DNA from: a virus
Strand: one strand, 5' to 3'
DNA length: 64,000 nt
Virus record (IMG/VR): IMGVR_UViG_3300008117_006248
Location: 24,691 to 88,690 of that record
Under the pieces are notes generated by a model, which searched no databases, was not told the DNA's origin, and saw nothing but the letters and a program-made list of their open reading frames with translations. Below, in pieces: positions 16,328-26,500 of the stretch (position 1 is its first letter; each line of letters begins with the position of its first letter). The position numbers were made by a program, and so were the translations under genes.

Positions 16328-17020
16328 ATGAGTATTCCTCCAAAAGTTCTCAAGAGAAATGAGTACGGTCTTCTTGAAGACCCTCCCATCCCGTACGTAT
16401 TTAATGATGACGGATACGTTAACTGGCGCAAAATGATCCGTCCAGAGTTCCTTGTGCCTAACAAGCAAAGAACTCAAGAAACCGACATCTCGAAGCTAGA
16501 AGATAAAGACCTATTGATTCTTTTGGGCGGCATTAAAGAACTCGCTCAAATCAGAGGTTTTACTTGCGTTTCTTATGATGTGCCAGAAGCTGGGCCTAAT
16601 TACGTAATTGCTAGTTGCTATATTAATTGGATTGGCAATTATGAGACTTCTAATGTAGATGTGTCTTTCCAAGCCTTGGCTGACGCCTCTCCCGACAATA
16701 CTCAAAGTTTTGCAAGAAACTACTTAGCTGCCATTGCCGAAAATAGAGCTTTCGTTAGATGCGTCAGAAACTTTCTAAAGATCAATATTGTCGGCCAAGA
16801 AGAAATCGGCACAAAGGTTGTTGATGAGCCAGCTCCAGAAAATCCAATGTCTCCTGCTACTGTTCTTTACAATCTCATGAAAGAAAAGAACATCTCTTTT
16901 GAGCAAATTCAAAAGAGACTAGTCAAAGACAAGTACGAAAAGGCAGAAGAAATTACATCTATCAACGACCTTTCTAAGCCAAAGATTTTCGAGCTTATCG
17001 AAAGAATTAAGAAGGCTTAA
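16328..17020 (+). CDS. Rad52/DdrA-like single-strand annealing protein
   Basis: 230 residues. The central part, with DASPDN and then AAIAENRAFVRCVRNFLKI and EEIG (about 118-158), follows the conserved DASPEN....RMAETRAKARALRD...EE pattern of DdrA/Rad52-type ssDNA annealing proteins. An upstream beta-rich segment and a C-terminal helical domain (SPATVLYNLMKEK onward, about 172-230) complete it. The expected role is annealing complementary strands during recombination-dependent replication, alongside the RecA-like protein. It has its own promoter P4 and no Shine-Dalgarno. It is the last plus-strand gene; its TAA abuts the stop of the convergent zinc-binding gene. Confidence 0.65.
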   Translation: MSIPPKVLKRNEYGLLEDPPIPYVFNDDGYVNWRKMIRPEFLVPNKQRTQETDISKLEDKDLLILLGGIKELAQIRGFTCVSYDVPEAGPNYVIASCYINWIGNYETSNVDVSFQALADASPDNTQSFARNYLAAIAENRAFVRCVRNFLKINIVGQEEIGTKVVDEPAPENPMSPATVLYNLMKEKNISFEQIQKRLVKDKYEKAEEITSINDLSKPKIFELIERIKKA

Positions 17021-17284
17021 TTACCACCTGTTAGCAGGGCAGCTTTCGTAGTCGGCTTTTACTTTCATCGACACGAAACATCCGCAAATCGTGCATCGAC
17101 CTAGATCTCTATCTAGGTCTTTGCATTTACTACATATGTCTAGTCTTTCTTGAGCTTTGTCTTTTTGAGATATTATCGGTCTTCCATTAGCTATTGCTGA
17201 TCCAGCTTTCACCGCAGATCCGCTTAAACTTTTTGAAACCTTCGCTGCTTCTTTAAATAAATCGCTGAAGTCATTTAAGTTCAT
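17021..17284 (-). CDS. Small zinc-binding protein (CxxC...CxxCxC)
   Basis: 87 residues. The first 45 are helical and partly hydrophobic; the end holds Cys51, Cys54, Cys64, Cys67, Cys69 and Cys82 in the order CSKC, CTICGC, SCPANRW. Short phage proteins with this RxxxCxxC...CxxCGC...CPxxxW ending are common near tail genes, and the Cys set should bind zinc; function is not established. Its ATG overlaps the end of the 1165-residue tail protein gene (17281-17284), so it is the last gene of the structural operon. It ends exactly where the plus-strand replication operon ends. Confidence 0.7.
   Translation of the reverse strand: MNLNDFSDLFKEAAKVSKSLSGSAVKAGSAIANGRPIISQKDKAQERLDICSKCKDLDRDLGRCTICGCFVSMKVKADYESCPANRW
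17098..17119. terminator. Perfect 9-bp inverted repeat, candidate terminator for plus-strand operon
   Basis: GACCTAGAT and ATCTAGGTC flank a four-base CTCT loop, 78 bases past the last plus-strand stop and inside the minus-strand zinc protein gene. On the plus strand a short T-rich stretch (TTTGCATTT) follows the stem. The stem is AT-rich and the T run broken, so termination would be modest; chance palindromy in a coding sequence is possible. Confidence 0.35.
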
Positions 17285-20200
17285 ATTTTTATTGTTCCTG
17301 GAAACATATTTGCGTATGTAAAATCTATTGCTTTAGAATAAGAGTCTCCGCATCCGTAAGTACAGAATATAGCTTCTCCATTTATTCTCCCATTAGAAAC
17401 TGATAATGCTTGCGCCGTTCCTCTTGCATTGGCTTCTATAGTGCCGCCTGCATTATAAAATTGAAAATAAGTATTAGGAACAGTATTAGCTGTCGGGAGC
17501 AAAGTCCCCGGAGGCACATATTTTTCATAGCTATCATTATTTAAACCACGACAACCAATTGCTGTATATCCCCCTACTCCTATTGGCGCGCTATTATTAA
17601 CGCAAGACGTTGTTTGTTCTGTAACTATTCCTAATATTTTTCTTCTAAATGTTCTTAAATAACTTTCTTTAAATGCTCCCGCCATCAAAGGGTGCAAGAA
17701 AGGCTTAAAGCTTAAAGTCATTGAATCTTCAGAAGAAACTTTATATATTCCTTGAGCCAAACCTAAAGGCTCAGCTTTATCTGATTTTAATTCTACTCTT
17801 CCTACACTTCTAGAAGCAGAAACTGCAATAGAAGAGTTTATTGGCAAATAAAGACTAGCTTCATTTGTTAGGGCTTCTTTTGTTCCATTTGTATTAAATG
17901 AAATCAAATCAAATTCATTATCTCCTAAAGACGACTCGAACCAAGCATTATAAGAATTCTTTTGATCTACAGCCCAAATCATTGGTAAAATAACTCTAAC
18001 TTCATTAAGATTATTTATCCCCATAACTAGTCTATTGAACATCTCTGCTCTAGGCAGCATGTTTGGCAAAGGACCGAAGCCGTATTGCCCATCTCCTCTC
18101 ACAGAAAGAGGCAGCAGCGTGAGCCATGGAGGAGGAGTAAACCTGCTCGTAGAGAAAACTGCTGCGCTGCCATCTGGCACAACAGTCAAATTATTTAAAG
18201 AAAACAATTCTGGAACCCCACCATCAGCGCTCTTTTGTTCTACATTTGGATTTAAAGAAACTGGAGTTATAGCACTAGAATCTTTTGTTGGCTCTATTGT
18301 GCTTGAAATCGTCGAGTCTTCCACTTCGCTCACGCCCGCGTCCGTATCTTCGGTATAAATTTGGCTATTTTCTAGTGGATTTGTAAATTTATCTGTATAT
18401 AATTTTGAAATTATATTCCAAGTTTCATCTAATATTCCTATAGAAGACACATCTTTCTCTTCTGGCGTTGCGTCAAGATCGTAAAAAGCTACAGAATTTT
18501 CTGAGTTTGGCTGCTCTTCTGGTATAGAAAAATTTAAATATTCATCGAGCCTAGCCTTTTGCTCTACGGAAAAAGGATTTCCATTGTTTTGCTCAAGTCT
18601 TTGTTTGTCAGAATATACGCTTGCCAGTCTCACTCCGCCTTCAATAGACGCTTTTAGATTGTCTCTATCAAAAGAATTATTCTGCAAAACCAATACGCTC
18701 CTGTTTATATTTAAATCATTAGCTACTATTTGGAAAGATCTTTTAACAAAAGGAACAAGGTCTGTGAAAGTCTGCTCTCTTTTGCTTTGTAAATTTTTGA
18801 ATAAAGAATAACCGTGCCCCGGATCAGTTATTTGTATGCCCACTATTTTTCCATATTCATTTAACTTTACTATTCCCTCTGCTCGCTTGCCGCCCTGCGA
18901 CTCAGGAACTAAGTTTGGAGGAGGTATTTTTAAAGTAGGAGGAATAAGGAATACATCTTTAGGCACTGAAGGTAAAAGAATAGAATTTACTGTACCTTCT
19001 AATACTGGATCTCTGTAAAAAACATCATATTCGCACGCTAATTTATAAAATATTTTAAAGTCAAATGTAGACGACGAAGATCTCCCATCTGAAGTTGTGA
19101 TGCCTTTCAGTTCATCATATTTATAAAAACCAGCTTCAGGTATTCTAATGCCCCTCAAAACTGGGCTATTTAAGTCTAAATTTATCTTTTTGTCTTTTTC
19201 GCTTCTTGTTTCGGCATTTAATGGCACATACTTATCGTAAGCAATGTATCTCCAGTAAGGTGGAATTAGTAATTTAGAAAAACTCAGAGACTTTGTCCTT
19301 CCACTTGATGTGCATTCTACTTCATGTTTTACCACCAGAAGTCTTAAGTTATCATTTTTGTTATCTTCTAATTCGTCTATTCTATCAAATAAAGATCTTT
19401 GCGCCGCGATAATATCCACATCTCGCTCTATTGATAAAACAAATTTTTGAGATTTGGTAAAGAAACCAAATTTTTTGTTTTCCGTAGCCGAAGTCGTAGT
19501 TGGATCTTTTGTTATTGTTATTGCTTTAGTTAAATCTACATAAGAAGCTCCACTTTTATATTGTAATTTTACCTGGAAAAGCGTTGTTTTAATTGATATT
19601 TTATTTTCAAAAAAAGAATAGTCGAAAAAGTCATCATTTATTTTCCAGAATAAAACTATCGATTTATTAGCTAATCCTTCTTTGTTAGTTATTATACATG
19701 GATGTATTTCTGTAACTGAAGCTGGATAAAAATACCCCTTTGTTTCATTATTTGTTTTTGTATAATTAGGCTCATAGTAGAAAAAATCATTTCCTACTCC
19801 ATTCGTAAAATAATAATTTCCTATATCCAATCCTTTAAAAACTGAAGTATCTAAAAAACCATGCGAATAAGTGGGTTCTGCGCTCGTAATCTCATCACCT
19901 TGAATTGATTCTGTCCGATTATTTGATATTGTATAAACCTCAGAAAATTTAGTATATATTTCGTATCTTAAAGTTGCTGGATTAACTACATCTATTATAT
20001 TTGTTGATATAGAAGAATCTATTGGTCTTTGTGGTTCTGCATTGTCTATGTTATCAAAGAAAAGAGTCTTTTGCTCTGTAGTTTGAGGCGTAAACCTATC
20101 AAAACTAACCTTTATATAAAAATCAAAATACCCTCCAGAGTCTGATCTTATTATAGATTGCTTATTAAAATTAAAAATATAACCACTAATTTTTCCTTTG

Positions 20201-20778
20201 CTATCTTTTCTAGCTAAATATTTATCCTTACTTAGAATTATAGTTTTCCAACTTTCTGCGTCTTTTCTCTTATAAAAAAGCTCTAACCCTGATAAAGCAG
20301 ATATATTGAACTCTTCTGTCGGCGCTAACACTAATTGCGCATTTACTAAATCATAAGTTTTAGGCTCTCTTTTTATAGAAAAGCTTTCTATGACGCTTGT
20401 TGGTAAATCTGTTATAGTTGAACTCGATGGATCTATGGTAATAGGCTCGGTGGATACTGTCCCAATAGAATTAGAAGCCGTTAATATGAATCTAGTTTTA
20501 TATACTCTGTCTACCTCAAAAGACTTGAACTTTACAGTTTGTGCGTCAAATAATTCTGGCTCTCCTACGGGTTCTTCATCTCCATTTTTGGTAGTAAAAA
20601 ATTGCTTTGATAAAACAGCCGAAGAAGCATTTAAAACTATTATTATTAAATTAAACTTATCTAAATTGTTTTCGTATTTTTCTACGGTTAGGCCCACTGT
20701 AGGCAAAGAAGATGTTCCCGGGTCTTCTCTATTTACAGCTATTGGATATGATTTTTGTTGTGTTAATCTTATTGGCAT
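17281..20778 (-). CDS. Large tail-tip or adhesin structural protein
   Basis: 1165 residues, not assigned to a family. It is beta-rich, with Ser/Thr/Asn-rich spacers. About residues 20-130 look like an Ig or fibronectin-type fold, with a strand-turn pattern ending in PTSVIESF. About 640-660 holds IVKLNEYGKIVGIQITDPGHGY, the same G-x-GY element found in tandem in the 461-residue protein. The last ~120 residues are Gly/Cys-containing (NNSAPIGVGGYTAIGCRG, then IFCTYGCGDSY) and may form a compact tip domain. The ATG at 20778 is preceded by GGAG. It is the second-last gene of the tail operon, the usual place of receptor-binding or fibre proteins. Confidence 0.6.
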   Translation of the reverse strand: MPIRLTQQKSYPIAVNREDPGTSSLPTVGLTVEKYENNLDKFNLIIIVLNASSAVLSKQFFTTKNGDEEPVGEPELFDAQTVKFKSFEVDRVYKTRFILTASNSIGTVSTEPITIDPSSSTITDLPTSVIESFSIKREPKTYDLVNAQLVLAPTEEFNISALSGLELFYKRKDAESWKTIILSKDKYLARKDSKGKISGYIFNFNKQSIIRSDSGGYFDFYIKVSFDRFTPQTTEQKTLFFDNIDNAEPQRPIDSSISTNIIDVVNPATLRYEIYTKFSEVYTISNNRTESIQGDEITSAEPTYSHGFLDTSVFKGLDIGNYYFTNGVGNDFFYYEPNYTKTNNETKGYFYPASVTEIHPCIITNKEGLANKSIVLFWKINDDFFDYSFFENKISIKTTLFQVKLQYKSGASYVDLTKAITITKDPTTTSATENKKFGFFTKSQKFVLSIERDVDIIAAQRSLFDRIDELEDNKNDNLRLLVVKHEVECTSSGRTKSLSFSKLLIPPYWRYIAYDKYVPLNAETRSEKDKKINLDLNSPVLRGIRIPEAGFYKYDELKGITTSDGRSSSSTFDFKIFYKLACEYDVFYRDPVLEGTVNSILLPSVPKDVFLIPPTLKIPPPNLVPESQGGKRAEGIVKLNEYGKIVGIQITDPGHGYSLFKNLQSKREQTFTDLVPFVKRSFQIVANDLNINRSVLVLQNNSFDRDNLKASIEGGVRLASVYSDKQRLEQNNGNPFSVEQKARLDEYLNFSIPEEQPNSENSVAFYDLDATPEEKDVSSIGILDETWNIISKLYTDKFTNPLENSQIYTEDTDAGVSEVEDSTISSTIEPTKDSSAITPVSLNPNVEQKSADGGVPELFSLNNLTVVPDGSAAVFSTSRFTPPPWLTLLPLSVRGDGQYGFGPLPNMLPRAEMFNRLVMGINNLNEVRVILPMIWAVDQKNSYNAWFESSLGDNEFDLISFNTNGTKEALTNEASLYLPINSSIAVSASRSVGRVELKSDKAEPLGLAQGIYKVSSEDSMTLSFKPFLHPLMAGAFKESYLRTFRRKILGIVTEQTTSCVNNSAPIGVGGYTAIGCRGLNNDSYEKYVPPGTLLPTANTVPNTYFQFYNAGGTIEANARGTAQALSVSNGRINGEAIFCTYGCGDSYSKAIDFTYANMFPGTIKI

Positions 20779-23588
20779 TATTGTATCTCCGAGTCTAGGA
20801 TTGGTTGATATTTAGCTTGGAACACAGCGTCTGTATCATTAAAAAGAGTGCTGTTTTGTATTTTAAATTTAAAAATATATTCAGTCACTCTTTCTGAAAT
20901 TACACCATCTAAGTCTTTATTAGAGTCGGCTGATTCAAGTAGCAAAATTTCAGGCTTGTAGTTTGAGTTCAAATAGCTAGAATAATTCCCTACAGGAATT
21001 ACATTTCCATCAACATCTTTTAACTGCAAAAACGCCCAAAAAAATTCTCCCTTTGTTATCTCAGATATTTCTGTACTCAATATATTCGATGAATAATCAG
21101 AATATAAAATAACTTCTGCTTCCCCTATTTTAGACGGCACAGAGTATGAGTTAGAAGAGGTTTGAGTGCTTTCTGCTTTAGATGGATTCGCTGCAGATAT
21201 TATATTCCTAACTGTTGCTCTAGCCCTCAGAGATGTAACTTGATTATTTATTTTTATGTTATTTATTTGTATTGTTCTTTGCCTAGTCAATCCAGATGTA
21301 AAGTAATATTCTATATCATCAAATTTTTCTTTTATTAATATAGGACCATATAGCTGCTGATCATTTTGATCTATAATAGAGTATTCGACCTCATCCGCAT
21401 AAGTATAAGTCAAAGGAAAAGATATCGACGCATTTGGGTAATCAAGCTGCACTCTAGACAAAGAAAAAGAATTACAAACCGGAGGATTAGAAACTGAAGT
21501 GTTTAAGAATGTGAAAGGAAAATTAAATGGCACTTCTCCATCTGCTAAAAATGAAAGAATTATTCTATTTTCTTTATCTAATAATCTAAATAAGTTAGAC
21601 TTTGTTATCACTGCCGAAGAAACCCCGGCGCTTAAAACCATCGGCCTCAAAGTCGGATCATTCCCTAATCTTAAAAACATCGAAGAATATTTAGTATTAA
21701 CTAAACTATAAGCTAATTGGAATGTGTAAGATCCCCCCTCCGTTATATAATCTGAAAAAACAGTATAGTCAAGTATTTGATCTTGAGACAAGTCAGTAAA
21801 TGTTAAAGAACTAGACGAATTTCTATTTTCGTCATAGATTGTTTTTGTTACGCCTCCTATTTTTATTGTTAAAGTAAAAGCTGGTATTGTTATGTTTCTA
21901 ATTAATTCTATTGATTGTTCGTCCGTTGAGTATTGATTTCTTATTGTATTTCCAAAATCATAATAGAAATTAAATGCTTTGCAAGAAAAAGTCCCGACTT
22001 TTCCTGTCGAGCTTATTATTGTTGTTTGATTTGTCCCATTAGCAGTGTCTGTCACGTTCACAGAAATGGTTGATTCTTGATTAAATCTATAGACTAACCT
22101 TGTAGCAAAATCAGTTTTGATTATAATTTGTTTTGCTTCAGTGTCCTCGTCTATTGAAACTATTCTTGGAATTTTAATTTCGACAGGAATATCCAAAGAA
22201 TAATCTGTTCCATCAGCATCTGTCTCTACTACCTTAAAAACCCTGAATCTTAATGTTATGGCTGTTATTGTTCCTGAGTCGGATAGAACCGTTCCATCAG
22301 AAATTTCTTTAATGCTAAAGTATTTTGACAAATCTAAAACTTGGTCTATATAAGATACAGTCGCTGAAGCAACGCTTCCGTTATCCTTGAAAGCATGATA
22401 AACCGTTCCATCAAAATATTTTATATATCTAAAATTATATCCCCATATGTCTGCTTTTACTGTATTAACCGATGCGAAGTTTTTGTATAATTCTAGTGTT
22501 TGATCTGCTTTTAATGAAAAAACTGCTATTACTGTTTTTGCTGTTCCATTAATTGGACAAATTTGTTGATCTTCAAATATTTTTATTACTCCATTTACAT
22601 TTACGGAAACTTCTCCAGCATTACTTGTGCATGTTATTGTATTATTAGGAGCTACAGATACTGAAGAATTGCAAACGTCAACATATTCAAATGATATTTC
22701 AGACGATATGTTTTCTAAAGTAGCGTCGTTAGTTTTTTCTAATTGAAAAGAAACTGGTCCATGAAAAACACTTTTAGTCACCCATCCATCTGACGTAACT
22801 AGAAGGATAAAAGGACAAAAATAGTCGCTTAACTTGATCGAACATTCTGTTAGTTGATCATCTAAATAATATCTTTGCGTGCCTGGATCATAATAAAATT
22901 TATTAGAAAAATCTTCTAAATAATCATGACTTTTATTTTCTATCAAAATTAAATTTTTATAGTAAAAAGTAGCGGGTGATGCGGTGGGAGTAATTTTATA
23001 ATTTAAAATTTTGCAATAACTATAGTTTATATAAACATTATTTGTAGGCACTTTATTTATGTCTATATCAGACATATTAAAAGAAAGCATCGTGGCAGAA
23101 CTACCATCTCCAGAAGGAAGCAATTTATGATATATTTTATTTATTAGCAGCGCGGAATAAGAATATATATCGACCTCAAATACGCTAAGAGCTTCTGCGC
23201 TTACTATTGTTCTTCTTTCTATAAAATTTCCTGCTCCCAATTGCACGTTGCCCATGGTCCCGCCTACGCCATTACTCCCAGCGCCACCATTATCGCTAAC
23301 GCATTTTAATTGGCCTGATCTATAACCGGCAGATAAGTAAAGATTTGATATGTCTAAAGCTGTACCGCCGCCATCTAAACCCAAAGCATCAGTCCAAAAT
23401 AAATTAGCATTATTAGCCACCCCGAGATGGTCTAAATAATTTCTAGCTACACCCTTAACATAAGTTGGACTGTTAAAAGCCTCCGAAGGAGAAGTCAAAT
23501 ACTGATTATCGCTAAATATAGAAGCGTAAGAATCAGAAAAAGCATTATCCGCATAAAAAAAATCAGCTCTTACATAAAAAGATGACAT
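20778..23588 (-). CDS. Large tail-tip structural protein, unknown
   Basis: 936 residues with no recognised domain. The N-terminal ~120 residues include a glycine-rich turn region (SDNGGAGSNGVGGTMGN). The rest alternates short beta strands and polar loops typical of phage adsorption proteins, and repeats a pattern of strand, Ser/Thr linker and a short nucleation turn. The start follows the 3238-residue gene by one base and the stop overlaps the next start (TAATG), so expression is coupled. By position it is part of the baseplate, tail tip or fibres; direct evidence for a specific role is missing. Confidence 0.55.
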   Translation of the reverse strand: MSSFYVRADFFYADNAFSDSYASIFSDNQYLTSPSEAFNSPTYVKGVARNYLDHLGVANNANLFWTDALGLDGGGTALDISNLYLSAGYRSGQLKCVSDNGGAGSNGVGGTMGNVQLGAGNFIERRTIVSAEALSVFEVDIYSYSALLINKIYHKLLPSGDGSSATMLSFNMSDIDINKVPTNNVYINYSYCKILNYKITPTASPATFYYKNLILIENKSHDYLEDFSNKFYYDPGTQRYYLDDQLTECSIKLSDYFCPFILLVTSDGWVTKSVFHGPVSFQLEKTNDATLENISSEISFEYVDVCNSSVSVAPNNTITCTSNAGEVSVNVNGVIKIFEDQQICPINGTAKTVIAVFSLKADQTLELYKNFASVNTVKADIWGYNFRYIKYFDGTVYHAFKDNGSVASATVSYIDQVLDLSKYFSIKEISDGTVLSDSGTITAITLRFRVFKVVETDADGTDYSLDIPVEIKIPRIVSIDEDTEAKQIIIKTDFATRLVYRFNQESTISVNVTDTANGTNQTTIISSTGKVGTFSCKAFNFYYDFGNTIRNQYSTDEQSIELIRNITIPAFTLTIKIGGVTKTIYDENRNSSSSLTFTDLSQDQILDYTVFSDYITEGGSYTFQLAYSLVNTKYSSMFLRLGNDPTLRPMVLSAGVSSAVITKSNLFRLLDKENRIILSFLADGEVPFNFPFTFLNTSVSNPPVCNSFSLSRVQLDYPNASISFPLTYTYADEVEYSIIDQNDQQLYGPILIKEKFDDIEYYFTSGLTRQRTIQINNIKINNQVTSLRARATVRNIISAANPSKAESTQTSSNSYSVPSKIGEAEVILYSDYSSNILSTEISEITKGEFFWAFLQLKDVDGNVIPVGNYSSYLNSNYKPEILLLESADSNKDLDGVISERVTEYIFKFKIQNSTLFNDTDAVFQAKYQPILDSEIQ

Positions 23589-23589
23589 A

Positions 23590-26500
23590 TTATTTTCTAT
23601 TTATAATTTTAATTACAGAAGATTTAGAGAAATCGTCAAATTTAATATCTGGCGCACTCTTTATCTTGCTTATTGTTATATTCACTTCTATATCAGAATT
23701 ATTAATTATATTATAATTTGCATCTACTGTATTTTCTGGGAACAAGCTTTCTACATAAAGACCGCCTATTTCCATTTCGCTTTGTGGCAGTAAAGTATTG
23801 TCGGCTGTTTGAGATTGACCCAATAGCTTTTTGATATTATTTATTTGAGTTGGGTTTAGATTTGCGTCTAAGCCAATCGTAAGCTGTCTATTATCAGGCA
23901 TCTGCCTAACTGGGCTCAAAGCAGAAAAGAACGAATAATTATAATTAAATATAGGAGACCTAAGCCCCGTCTTCTTTATCTCGCATCTTTTAAATGTTAT
24001 TGTTTTATTTGTGCCTTCTAGATTTATAGTTATAGTTTGGCTGTTGTCGATAGCGCTAATAGTCCACCAATCATCAACGTAATCGGAGTTTAACCAAAAA
24101 GCCGACTGGTCTCTTGGTATCCAAGCTATAATACTATTTGCAGTTGACTTGTACGCATTTCTAATTTGAGCTTTGAATAACTCAAGTTGATCCACGGCGA
24201 CCTCTTCTTCTTCAGTTATGCTTGCGTCTGCCCCACCTTCTTCCCCTTTCTCCTCGGCTTTATTAAACGGCCTGTCTATGTCTTCTACGACTTTATACAA
24301 ACGAACGAAATTAGGATACTTTATTTCATAAGTTGTTACATCTTCTCCCACAAATGTCTCGCCATCTGAATAAAACTTTCCTTTATATTTTAAATAAGGC
24401 AACTCTGTAGTGTTGGTAAACGCCGTGTCTGTTGGTATATTTATATTATCAAAAAAGCTCTGGCTTATGCTTACTTGATATTTAATTCCATTTTGTATGC
24501 CCGGCAAAGTATAAGTCGATTGGTAGGCATCAAAGAATAAAAATCTATAAATTGTTTCATGGCCGATTCCTACTTCGTATCCTACCACATTAGAAGGCGA
24601 ATCCGTTGGTATGTCTTTGCCATTATAGTAATTTCTAAGAGCCAGATTTATTGTCGTAGAAGTTCCATCTTTAGATAATAGTTTAACATATGATTTTTGC
24701 TCCACTTGATTGTCGTCTAGTATTGGCAAAAGCTCTTCATTTCTTATTATTCCCAAATTTAGAGTTATTTCTCTCTGTGTCGATATCGCCGTGTTAGGAT
24801 TGAATATGCAATAAAATTCGTCCCTAGCTTTTGCTTTTTTCAAATATCTAGAAACAACTCCGCTTGTCGGACCAGCTTCTACGATCATCACTGAATTTCT
24901 ATAGACTTTTCTTCTTCTATTTTCATCACTTAATATATTTACAAAAATATCTCTTGGACAATTATTTATCAAGAAAATTTGCTGCCCATAGCTTGGTGCA
25001 GTTACCGTCAAGTCATTATTATTATCTGTTAATAGATAATGCCCGGCTGTTGTTATTCTATAGACTGGTTTTAACAAATTATACGATTGAGTATTATTTG
25101 TTAAATTCATCGAAGCTAAATTTGTTATATATATGCCTCTGAAATTATTAACTACTGTTTCTATAATGGCTTGATCAGCATAATAATAAGAAGAAGCGTA
25201 CGTCTCGTCTTTTATTAAAGGAGTGATTATGATATTTTTATTATCTTTATCTGACTCTTTTTCCCCAGCAAAACTAACGTAATCATAAATACCATTCAAG
25301 AAAAACTTCAAATCAGTTTTTAATAAATAGTTCGTAGAAGAATCTTTCTTTGATATATAATAAATTCCTTTTTCGTAAGACCCCAAGAAACTAACTCTGG
25401 AATCACTTATTTCTATAAAAGATTTTGGCGGTATAGAACAAAAAGTCTCTGTAGCAAAATCAAAAAAGATGCTTAAATAATAAGGTGTATTATTGTAAAT
25501 ATAGAACTTTTCTGATCCAAGAAGCCCAGCGTTTAATAGCTTCAAACTATACGAGTCGAAGAAATTGCCAGAACTGTTTACTTGAGAAGAGCCGTAAATA
25601 AACAATTTACTATTAGCATCATAAGAAGTTAAATCTTTAAGGTCAAGAACTCCGAATTCTCTGTTTTTTATTATTATTTCTTCTGCTTTATTTTTTGAGT
25701 TATATCTAAATAAATATGTATACTTGCTATTGCCTATATTTTGAATGACCTTTATTCTTGCTCCAAATTTTAGATTTGGATAAAGTTCATTTACTGTTTG
25801 TGTTAGATTTTCTGGCGCTCTTCCTTCTGCATAGTTGAGCGTTGTCACTGAAAAAACTGACGAAGCATTTAAATCTAAGCTAGATGCAGTAAACAAGTTT
25901 TGAGTGGCATTTCTAATTACTCTTGTCAAAGCTCCATTGCCTAGCAACGAATTATTAGAGCCAATGTACATTCTATATTTGCAAGGATTAAAAACATAAA
26001 AATCTCTAAATGATTTATCAATAAAACTATTGATGTCTACATTGAATCTATTAAAATTTGGAAGATATAAAAACTCATTGCCCCCTACTATTTCCGTGGT
26101 TGATAGCCCAGATATTCCTTTCAGATTTCTAGCCGTAGCAAATACTTTTTTAACTTGAGGCAAACTAGATGTTTCCTTTACCCAAGCAGAGCCGCTCACA
26201 GAATATAAAGCTATTGAATTTACATCAAGTAAATTGCTAGTCACCGCTGTGGAATAATTATAAATTGAATTCGGAGCAGAAGAATCTGACTTTACTAAAT
26301 TAACAAATAATATCTTTTTGCCCGATAGCAATGAAGCCAAAGTCGAACCACCAATACTTATATCAAGATTTGGCAAGTAAAATTTAGATGAGTATTTAGT
26401 TATTGGAATTAATATAACATTTGGCAAACCATTTATTGCATTTTGTGATTTAAAAAACTTAGTTAAATCAGTATGATTTGTATCTATAACTTTTAAATTA

